Made by a program: the position numbers and the translations under genes. This document shows positions 1-5,968 of a DNA stretch of 19,143 bases, piece after piece. How positions within the stretch are numbered: the stretch's first letter is position 1; every line of letters begins with the position of its first letter. Where the stretch lies: positions 1 to 19,143 of the forward strand of contig JALSQD010000011.1 in NCBI GenBank assembly GCA_026985615.1, given 5' to 3'. The notes under the pieces are model-generated. The model searched no databases and was not told where the DNA came from. It saw only the letters and a list, made by a program, of their open reading frames with translations. The DNA is from Thermaceae bacterium (GTDB taxonomy: Bacteria > Deinococcota > Deinococci > Deinococcales > Marinithermaceae).

Positions 1-498
1 CAGGATCTGGTCGAGGATCTCGGGACCGGTCAGGTTGCGGCCGAAGCCCATCTTGCCGGTGGCGCAGAAGGTGCAGCCGGCGGGGCAGCCCACCTGGCTG
101 GAGATGCAGACGGTCTTGCGGTCGGCATACGGCAGGTAGACAGCCTCGGTGCGCCGGCCGTCGTGGAGGGTGAAAAGGTACTTGACCGAGCCGTCACTTG
201 AGGGAAAGGCCTGCACCAAGGCGAACTCGCTGATGCGCCATTCCCGCTCCAGCGCCTCGCGCAGGCGGCGGGGCAGGTCGGTCATCTCCTCCCACTCGCG
301 CGCCCCCTTCTTGTAGAGCCAGCTGGCGATCTGGCCCTTGCGGTAGCCCTTACCGGGCAACCCGTCCGGCGGCTCGGGCAGCAAGATGGGCTGGCGATCG
401 TCGCCCGTCACCGCCGCTTCCGGGACCTGTGCGGGCACGTAGCAGGCCCCGCCCTCGCCGGCGGCAGGTGTGTGAAGCTCGAAGGTCGGTTTCTTCAT
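1..498 (-). CDS. rlmN: 23S rRNA (adenine-2503-C2)-methyltransferase RlmN, N-terminal part, cut by window edge
   Basis: Only the first 166 codons are present; the gene runs off the left edge. RlmN is a radical-SAM enzyme that methylates C2 of A2503 in 23S rRNA (and often A37 of some tRNAs), using a [4Fe-4S] cluster and SAM. The cluster motif CxxxCxxC is visible as Cys138, Cys142 and Cys145 in the stretch GCPAGCTFC, followed by ATGKMGFGRNLTGPE, which is characteristic of RlmN. The segment at about residues 50-65 (YRKGQIASWLYKKG) matches the family's N-terminal helical domain. The chosen start is the ATG at 498; a GTG at codon 30 is an alternative, because residues 1-30 look unlike the family and no clear Shine-Dalgarno precedes the ATG. 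The catalytic C-terminal cysteine lies outside the window. Confidence 0.93.
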   Translation of the reverse strand, partial: MKKPTFELHTPAAGEGGACYVPAQVPEAAVTGDDRQPILLPEPPDGLPGKGYRKGQIASWLYKKGAREWEEMTDLPRRLREALEREWRISEFALVQAFPSSDGSVKYLFTLHDGRRTEAVYLPYADRKTVCISSQVGCPAGCTFCATGKMGFGRNLTGPEILDQIL

Positions 499-539
499 GG
501 TTTACGCCAGCGCCACAGAAGGTAGCGCCCCACCCGGTC

Positions 540-568
540 AGTCTACCCGTGCCAAGAGCGCACGGCAA
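540..568 (-). promoter_or_regulatory. Candidate promoter for rlmN
   Basis: On the minus strand, TTGCCG (563-568) and TAGACT (540-545) are separated by exactly 17 nt. This fits a housekeeping -35/-10 pair (4 of 6 matches to TTGACA). The -35 sits in the T-tract of the upstream gene's terminator. About 41 nt separate the -10 from the rlmN ATG. Confidence 0.45.
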
Positions 569-591
569 AAGCCCCCTCGCTGGAGGGAGCT
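566..591 (-). terminator. Rho-independent terminator after the DUF2853 gene
   Basis: Read on the minus strand, AGCTCCCTC (583-591) pairs with GAGGGGGCT (570-578) around a 4-nt loop, giving a 9-bp stem with one G-U wobble. A TTTTG tract follows at once. It lies about 20 nt after the stop codon at 611-613. Confidence 0.75.
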
Positions 592-610
592 TGCGGGCGC
601 GTAGATTACC

Positions 611-943
611 TTAAACGAAGACTTTCTCTTTACCGGTGTCTTTGACGAGCAGGTAGTAGAAGACAGCCCGGTTCTTACGACGGTCGGCCTTCATCTGCTC
701 GCAGACCTTCTTGATGGCTTCGTCGAGTTTGGCGCCGTCCTTGAGACCCAGCTTCTTGATCAGAAAGTTTTTCTTGACCGTTTCCAGCTCTTTCGGGTCG
801 CTGCAAGATACGGAAGCGGAGTCGGCTCTACGCAGCACCAGGGCATAGTTCTTGACCAGGGCGGCTAGCAGGTCCTCGTCGGGTTTCGGGTCGTACTTTT
901 TGGCGGCTTCCAGGGTTTTAGCCAGTAGTTCGGCGTTCGTCAT
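611..943 (-). CDS. DUF2853 family protein
   Basis: A small acidic/basic helical protein of 110 residues with no signal peptide, membrane segment or enzyme motif. The central stretch VSCSDPKELETVKKNFLIKK followed by LGLK closely matches my memory of the DUF2853 family (SxSDKEELxTVKKNFLIKKLGLK), and the length is normal for that family, whose function is unknown. The ATG at 943 is preceded by a strong GGAGG Shine-Dalgarno at good spacing (GTAAGGAGGCGGAACA). A TAGTAT hexamer at 964-969 is a possible -10 without a convincing -35. The gene is monocistronic: the thioredoxin gene upstream ends in a terminator, and so does this gene. It is likely cytoplasmic; nothing in the context suggests a job. 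Confidence 0.85.
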   Translation of the reverse strand: MTNAELLAKTLEAAKKYDPKPDEDLLAALVKNYALVLRRADSASVSCSDPKELETVKKNFLIKKLGLKDGAKLDEAIKKVCEQMKADRRKNRAVFYYLLVKDTGKEKVFV

Positions 944-990
944 TGTTCCGCCTCCTTACCCCAATACTACTCCCGCCCTCGTAAAGGATG

Positions 991-1015
991 TGTAAAAGCC
1001 GGCCCGCAGGCCGGC
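991..1015 (-). terminator. Rho-independent terminator after the thioredoxin-like gene
   Basis: On the minus strand, GCCGGCC (1009-1015) pairs perfectly with GGCCGGC (998-1004) around the 4-nt loop TGCG. TTTTACAC follows at once. It sits about 20 nt after the stop of the gene ending at 1034. Confidence 0.75.
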
Positions 1016-1033
1016 GGCGCCGGGTAGTTTTTG

Positions 1034-1486
1034 CTATTCCTCCACCGGTTCGCCTACGAGTTCTTCCATCAGGTACTCGAGCCTCATCCGAGCGTTGTCC
1101 TGTGAACCGTAGATGCTTCGCAGGAGCTCGCCGCCGGGGGCGAAGACCAGCCAGTGGGGCGTGCCCTCCACCCCCCAACTCTGGGCCAGCTCGCCCGAAA
1201 GGTCGAGGGCCACCGGGAAGGGCAGCTTGGCGAAGTCGCGCGCAAAGTACTGGAGTTGGGGAAGCACCTGGTCGCGCTCATAGAGCTTGTGTCCGTAGGC
1301 GGTGTGCACGGTCATCACCCGCAGCTTTTCGCCGTACTCGCGCACCAGCTGCTTGAGGAAGGGGATACCGCGCGAGATACACCCCGGGCACTCGAGGTTG
1401 AAGATCATCACGATGCCGGGCTTGTCCCACTGCTCGGGCGGCGGCACCGGGTCCATCCAGACGAATTCGCTCGGCCAGTTTCCCAT
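1034..1486 (-). CDS. Thioredoxin-fold (TlpA/redoxin-like) protein
   Basis: A 150-residue protein with a thioredoxin fold. The redox motif is Cys33-Pro-Gly-Cys36 (in NLECPGCISRG), and the expected cis-proline loop is seen as GTPHWLVF with Pro110. The order (strand IVMIFN, CxxC, helix, then VALDLSG and GVEGTP) is that of peroxiredoxin-like/TlpA-like thiol-disulfide proteins. No signal peptide or anchor precedes the domain, so it should act in the cytoplasm, unlike true TlpA/ResA. The Trp usually just before the CxxC is Glu here, as in some resilience-type redoxins. The physiological partner is unknown. The ATG at 1486 lacks a clear Shine-Dalgarno; an extended -10 (TGCTAAACT) lies 11 nt upstream. 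It is divergent from the lipoprotein at 1559. Confidence 0.85.
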   Translation of the reverse strand: MGNWPSEFVWMDPVPPPEQWDKPGIVMIFNLECPGCISRGIPFLKQLVREYGEKLRVMTVHTAYGHKLYERDQVLPQLQYFARDFAKLPFPVALDLSGELAQSWGVEGTPHWLVFAPGGELLRSIYGSQDNARMRLEYLMEELVGEPVEE

Positions 1487-1496
1487 ACCAAGCGGT

Positions 1497-1508
1497 CAGT
1501 TTAGCACG
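1497..1508 (-). promoter_or_regulatory. Extended -10 promoter element (TGCTAAACT) for the thioredoxin-like gene
   Basis: The minus strand reads CGTGCTAAACTG, an extended -10 (TGN-TAAACT, hexamer at 1498-1503) that ends 11 nt before the ATG. The same 12 bases occur on the plus strand at 10942-10953, upstream of another gene. No good -35 is visible, as is usual for extended -10 promoters. Confidence 0.5.
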
Positions 1509-1523
1509 TCCCCCATCTGGGGG

Positions 1524-1552
1524 TGGCCAGGTTTCGTCCAACCCGGTAAGAT
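1524..1552 (+). promoter_or_regulatory. Candidate leaderless promoter for the small lipoprotein
   Basis: TGGCCA (1524-1529, 4 of 6 to TTGACA) and TAAGAT (1547-1552) are 17 nt apart. Only 6 nt separate the -10 from the ATG at 1559, so transcription should begin at or next to the start codon. No Shine-Dalgarno is present, consistent with a leaderless mRNA. Confidence 0.5.
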
Positions 1553-1558
1553 CGCGTT

Positions 1559-2083
1559 ATGAAGCGCTTTTCGCTACTTGCCATTGGACTTGCCCTCGTC
1601 CTTGCCGCCTGCAGCACCGCACCCATCACCATCGATCTGATCCCCTATCTAGGCGACAGGGTGAGCGGCTCCGAGACCGTCTCGGCCACGGGTAGGCTCG
1701 ACCTTCAGCTCCCAGACGCCAACGGCTACACCGTCAGCGGCTTCGAGGCACCGGCACTGCGCCCCAACTCGGTCGTTCTGGACTACGCGCTCACCCTCGA
1801 GCAGAACGGCGGCCTCAGCGGCGACGCCGAGCTCACCTTCTACCTGGCCGCCTCCGACGACGACCTCTGGAGCGCCGCCAATCAGCTGGGAGAGCCGGTG
1901 GACGTAGACCTGAACCTGGACACGCAGACGCTTACGGGCCAGCTCGCGCTCTCCCCCGCCCAGATTGACGCCTTGATGTCCGGCAGCCTCAAGGTGGGCG
2001 CGACCCTGACCGGCAACGCCACCGGAACCGCGAACGTGAGCTACACCTTCGACAGGCTCCTGCTCAAAGTGGCCTTCTTCTAG
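1559..2083 (+). CDS. Small lipoprotein of unknown function
   Basis: A 174-residue protein with a classic lipoprotein signal: basic MKR start, hydrophobic LLAIGLALVL, then lipobox LAAC with Cys18 as the acylated residue. The mature part looks all-beta, with alternating polar/hydrophobic strands and repeated Leu-Asp/Asn patterns (RLDLQLPDANG, DVDLNLDTQTLTG), and ends in LLLKVAFF. I do not recognise a family. It is likely exported and anchored in the cell envelope. The gene is on its own, with a leaderless-type promoter at its 5' end and a strong terminator 12 nt after its stop. It opens a plus-strand block of exported proteins that continues to 5964. Confidence 0.8.
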   Translation: MKRFSLLAIGLALVLAACSTAPITIDLIPYLGDRVSGSETVSATGRLDLQLPDANGYTVSGFEAPALRPNSVVLDYALTLEQNGGLSGDAELTFYLAASDDDLWSAANQLGEPVDVDLNLDTQTLTGQLALSPAQIDALMSGSLKVGATLTGNATGTANVSYTFDRLLLKVAFF

Positions 2084-2094
2084 GGGTGTTTCCC

Positions 2095-2136
2095 GGAGCG
2101 GCGCGGGGGCGTCCCCGCGCCGCTCCGTTTTAGTTT
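2095..2136 (+). terminator. Strong Rho-independent terminator after the small lipoprotein
   Basis: GGAGCGGCGCGGGG (2095-2108) and CCCCGCGCCGCTCC (2113-2126) form a perfect 14-bp stem with the loop GCGT. GTTTTAGTTT follows. It is the strongest hairpin I can see in the window and separates the lipoprotein from the decayed GDPD gene. Confidence 0.9.
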
Positions 2137-2140
2137 GGGC

Positions 2141-3316
2141 ATGCGCCAAGCATCTGCAGCAGCGCTCATGCTGGCGGCGCTGGCGCTGGCCCAGCCCGCG
2201 CAGCTGGGGCCGCGGCCCTTCTACCTGCTCGACTGTCTGGAAGCGGGCCTGCTTCACAACCGGCTGACCACCTGCGCCGCCCACACCGACACCTACCCGC
2301 GCTCGCCCCTGGCCATCGGCCACCGGGGCGCGGCTCTCTTCTTCCCTGAGCACACCCGCGAGGGCTACCTGACGGCGGTGCGCCAGGGGGCGGTCTTCGT
2401 GGAGTGCGACGCGGTACCAACCAAAGATGGCGCGCTCGTCTGCCGTCACTCGGATCGCGATCTGGCCGAGACCACCAACATCCTCACCACCCAGCTGGCC
2501 ACGAAATGCCGCAAAGGGTTCCAGCCGGGGCATAAGCCCGACTGCCGCACCACCGACCTGACGCTGCCCGAGTTTTGAGCCTGGATGGCTGGCCCGAAGG
2601 CCACAACGAACGCGCCCGCAAGCCGGAAGACTACTACCGCTCCGCGCCCGCCTGGCGCAACCTGGCCTACGCCCCGGGCGCGGTGATGAGCCACCGTTAA
2701 TACATCAAGCTGCTGCTTTCCTACTGCATCAACTTTATTCCCGAGCTCAAAAAAAGCCGACCTACCGCCCGGGTTAAGTTTGGAAGCCTACCGCCGGCGA
2801 ATCGTGGGCGACTACCGCGAGCTGGGCGTGTCGCCCGAGAGGGTCTACCCGCAGAGCTTCGACCTGGAAGAGATTCGCTTCTGGCGCCGCTACGCCTCCG
2901 ACTACGCCAAAAACGCCATCTGGCTCGACGGGCGCTACAAGGAGCGCGGCTTCGACCCGGCGCACCCGGAACGGCTCGAACCAACGATGGAGGAGCTGGC
3001 GACGGAAGGTCTGCGCTACCTGAGCCCGCTGCTTTGGGTGTTGCTGGCACTGGACGGTGAAGAACGACGCATCGTACCCTCGGCCTACGTGCGCGCGGCG
3101 CTCAAGGCGGGGCTCGAGCTCATTCCCTGGACGCTCGAGCGTTCGGGGCCGCTTTCCCTTGGCGGCGGCTGGTACTACCAGAGCATCGGTGCGGCGATCC
3201 GCTCAGACGGCGACGTCTACCGCGTACTCGACGTATTGGTAGGTGAAATCGGCGTCTACACGGTCTTCTCCGACTGGCCGGCCACGGTGGCCTTCTTCGA
3301 CCGCTGCGGCCAATGA
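2141..3316 (+). pseudogene. Degraded glycerophosphodiester phosphodiesterase (GDPD/GlpQ-like, secreted)
   Basis: The intact family hydrolyses glycerophosphodiesters to glycerol-3-phosphate and an alcohol. The N-terminal piece (2141-2578) has a signal peptide and the catalytic set GHRG, PEHT, ECD and CRHS. The C-terminal piece (2780-3316) has PQSFDLEEI, LDGRY, WTLERSGPL and FSDWPATV. They lie in the same frame, but the ~200 bp between them carry three lesions. There is a one-base loss near 2576, where a Lys codon is expected in EFKSLDG, giving TGA at 2576-2578. A TAA at 2698-2700 sits in the alternative frame, probably from CAA (Gln). A one-base gain at about 2779 restores the frame. The intervening frame still reads as family sequence (GAVMSHR, then YIKLLLSYCINFIPELKKS). 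The ATG at 2141 is preferred to the TTG at 2135. The gene is probably not functional unless the lesions are sequencing errors. Confidence 0.85.
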
Positions 3317-3326
3317 ACCCATCGCG

Positions 3327-3346
3327 TAAACTACAGCACACGGAGG
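3327..3346 (+). promoter_or_regulatory. Candidate -10 and ribosome-binding site for the large lipoprotein
   Basis: TAAACT (3327-3332) could be a -10; no good -35 is seen. GGAGG (3342-3346) lies 5 nt before the ATG at 3352. This Shine-Dalgarno decides the start: the lipoprotein signal begins at 3352, not at the in-frame ATG at 3313. Confidence 0.55.
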
Positions 3347-3351
3347 TTGGT

Positions 3352-5964
3352 ATGCGGTTGGGTCTGGGGGTGCTGCTGACGCTTCTGATCCTGGCGGGCT
3401 GTTCCTCACCGGGCACACGCCTGAGCGTGGCCCCGGAAACGGCGGAGCTGGAACCCGGCGGCACCCTGGAGCTGGTAGCCGAGGGGCTTCCCGGCGACAC
3501 GCTGGTGTGGGAGGCGGCCTACGGCACGCTCGCAGGCACGGGCACAAGCCGCCTCTACCGCGCGCCCGACTTTCCGGCAGACGACCGTGTCATCGTCTAC
3601 AGCCAAACGGACCCGCGCTTGCGCACCGAAGTCCGCATCGCCGTGCGCTCGGCGCGGGGGCTGCGCCCCCGAGTTGAGATCGCCGGCGACCTGGCCCTGA
3701 TCTTCACTCACGAGGGCGAGGAGCGCCTCGTGGAAGCCCTGGTTTACGACGCCGCCGGCAACCCCATCCCTGAGGCCGAGCTGCGCTTCACGAGCGAAGA
3801 CCCGCAAGCCTTTGCAGTGGAACCCTCCGGCCCGCGCAGCGCGCGCGTGCGCGCGCTCACACAGGAGGCCACGAGCGCGCGCATCTTCGTGCGCTACGGC
3901 GACCTGGAAACCTGGGCCTACGCCGTCCGCGCCCGGCTGCAACCGGACGCGGTCCGGCTCGAAGACGCGGACCTGCTGGAGGCAACCTGGGACCCCCAGG
4001 CGCGGGCCTGGACCCGGGTCCTGCTGCGGCGCACGGGGGCGAGCGAAGCCCTCAGCGAGGGGCAGGTCGTCTTCAGCGGCGACAGGACCGGCGTCTGGGG
4101 CCGCATCCTCCGCGCCGAGCCGGACGGCGACCGGATCGCCCTGGAGCTCGGACCGGCCGCTCTGGAGGAGGTTTTTGCCGAGCTCGACTACCGCGCCCGC
4201 GCCCCCGACTTCGCCGCCCGCGCCCGCCTCGGCACGGTGGGGCTGCGCCTGAGCAGCGTCGGCAGGGCCGAGCGCCTCGTTCCCCTGGGGCCCTGCGAGG
4301 CCGGGGACGCCCCCGAGCTCGAGGAGTTCGAAGCAACCCTGCGCATCCAGAGCGAGGCGCGCCTGCGCGTGCACGAGGGCAAGCTCGAGGACTTTACGCT
4401 CGCCTTCGATCCCGAGACGCGCCACACCCTCGGACCCGTGCGCCTGGAGTTTTCCGGCGAGGGCGATCTGCACTGCATGCTGGCGGGCTGGGGTGCGGAC
4501 GCGCCGCCCCTATCGCTCTTGCTCTTCACCCTCAGGCCCCACAGCGCCTTCGAACTGGAGGTGGGGGCTAGCAGCAGCACGCCGGTTGAGGCCACGCTCC
4601 CGCAGCTCAGCTTTACGCGGGCGCTGCACCTGGGCTCGGGACAGGAAGAAACCCTCGTCGCCGCCGACGGCTTCGACCCCGAGACCGCCGGCGTCCGGCT
4701 CGACAGCGCGGGCGAGCTCGACGCGCGCCTGCGCCTGCGCGCCCGCTTCGAGGTCCGTGCGTCCGGCGAGGCCGATCCACCCGATCTCGAACAGCAGGTG
4801 GAACGCGCCTTCGTCCTTACCCTGTCGCTCCCAGAGCCTGCCACGATCGAGGATCCGGACTATGCCGGTCCACGCTGGGAGATGGGCTGGCTTGCCTCGC
4901 AACCCCGAACCAGACCACCATCCGCCGGCCGCCTCAAGGCCCTGGTCCCAACGCAGCCCACAGCCACCGATGCCCCGCTGCCCACGCACGAACCGGCTCT
5001 TTTACACAACCCCAGGGTATGGAGCTACCTCACGACCGGCGCAAGCCACCAGGTGGACCTCGGATACAATGGGGGCGACGACCTACCACACCTCAACTTT
5101 GGCGCAGACCCCGATCTGGCAGGCGCTGCCGAGGTCTGGGTCCGTCCCTGTCTGCCCGGACAGGGCTGCACCCAGACCCTGCGCAAACTTGGCAGCACCC
5201 CGAAGGGTGAGCCCTTTATCTGGTGGCCCGAAAAGCGCGATCGGGGCGTCTACGAGGTCTTCGTGCGCCACCGCCTCGGACCACTGGGCCGGGATCTGCC
5301 GTATGCCTCCCAGCCCCCAGATCCGTGGCTCGTAGTGCGCACCCCCGACCTCACGGAGCTTCCCTTGGTGCTGGAACTGCGCGGACCCCCCGGCGGCACC
5401 GCTGAGGGCGTGCTCGAATACGCCAACCCGAGCGCCCGCACCGCGGGACCCGGAGACGAAGAAGTGGAGCTTACCAGCCCACTGCGCGTCACCCTGCAAC
5501 CCTCCGGAAACCTGAGCGCATCACCCCGCACCTTGACCACAGCCGCGGGCATGCGCGGCCGCCACCTCCTCCAGGCCCCCTGCCCGGAGACCAGGGGCGA
5601 GCGAGAGGAGGCGCTCGAGCTCTTCAGCAACGACCCCGAGTGGCCGCAGGTGGAGCTCCCCGTTCACATCGTCTGCGACGCTGGCCCCAACCCCGCCGCG
5701 TACCTGAGCGCCCGGCCTCCGGGCGGCCCCGCGCCCCTGGCGGTGTCCATCGCCTTCGGCGTCGAGGCCGCCGACCCGACATCCAGCTGTCAGCTCGACT
5801 TCGGCGACGGCTCACCACCGTTTGCTTGGTCCGCAGGAAGCTGCCCTAAGGCCGGCGAGCTCGTACACAACTACCCGCAGCCGGGGCGCTACACACTTAG
5901 CCTCGTGGTCGCGGACGGGACCGGACCCCGCACCCTCGCCCAGTACAGCATCGAGGTGAAGTAG
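3352..5964 (+). CDS. Large multidomain lipoprotein with Ig-like and C-terminal PKD domains
   Basis: An 870-residue exported protein. The signal MRLGLGVLLTLLILAGC has lipobox LAGC, with Cys17 as lipid anchor. Residues ~22-100 (PETAELEPGGTLELVA, then VWEAAYGTLAGTG) look like a bacterial Ig-like domain, and ~106-195 like a second one (VEALVYDAAGNPIPEAELRF). Residues ~200-770 are beta-rich with no family I recognise. The last ~93 residues (778-870) form a PKD domain: CQLDFGDGSPP, then HNYPQPGRYTLSLVVADG. PKD and Ig-like modules are usually spacers or binding modules on surface proteins; no catalytic motif is visible, so an adhesive or structural surface role is inference. Paired cysteines (CLPGQGC) could form a disulfide. 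It ends 4 bp from the convergent mutS2. Confidence 0.82.
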   Translation: MRLGLGVLLTLLILAGCSSPGTRLSVAPETAELEPGGTLELVAEGLPGDTLVWEAAYGTLAGTGTSRLYRAPDFPADDRVIVYSQTDPRLRTEVRIAVRSARGLRPRVEIAGDLALIFTHEGEERLVEALVYDAAGNPIPEAELRFTSEDPQAFAVEPSGPRSARVRALTQEATSARIFVRYGDLETWAYAVRARLQPDAVRLEDADLLEATWDPQARAWTRVLLRRTGASEALSEGQVVFSGDRTGVWGRILRAEPDGDRIALELGPAALEEVFAELDYRARAPDFAARARLGTVGLRLSSVGRAERLVPLGPCEAGDAPELEEFEATLRIQSEARLRVHEGKLEDFTLAFDPETRHTLGPVRLEFSGEGDLHCMLAGWGADAPPLSLLLFTLRPHSAFELEVGASSSTPVEATLPQLSFTRALHLGSGQEETLVAADGFDPETAGVRLDSAGELDARLRLRARFEVRASGEADPPDLEQQVERAFVLTLSLPEPATIEDPDYAGPRWEMGWLASQPRTRPPSAGRLKALVPTQPTATDAPLPTHEPALLHNPRVWSYLTTGASHQVDLGYNGGDDLPHLNFGADPDLAGAAEVWVRPCLPGQGCTQTLRKLGSTPKGEPFIWWPEKRDRGVYEVFVRHRLGPLGRDLPYASQPPDPWLVVRTPDLTELPLVLELRGPPGGTAEGVLEYANPSARTAGPGDEEVELTSPLRVTLQPSGNLSASPRTLTTAAGMRGRHLLQAPCPETRGEREEALELFSNDPEWPQVELPVHIVCDAGPNPAAYLSARPPGGPAPLAVSIAFGVEAADPTSSCQLDFGDGSPPFAWSAGSCPKAGELVHNYPQPGRYTLSLVVADGTGPRTLAQYSIEVK

Positions 5965-5968
5965 TGCC

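Noticed and set aside
429..614. 61-codon plus-strand open frame over the rlmN start region
   Set aside because: Overlaps rlmN and a terminator; no Shine-Dalgarno and arginine-rich shadow composition.
3313..3351. Upstream ATG at 3313 as start of the large lipoprotein
   Set aside because: It overlaps the pseudogene's stop and places 13 charged residues before the signal; the ATG at 3352 has a GGAGG and begins a standard lipoprotein signal.
3406..4473. 355-codon minus-strand open frame within the large lipoprotein gene
   Set aside because: The plus frame has signal peptide, lipobox, RBS and PKD domain; the minus frame has none and is low-complexity Ala/Gly.
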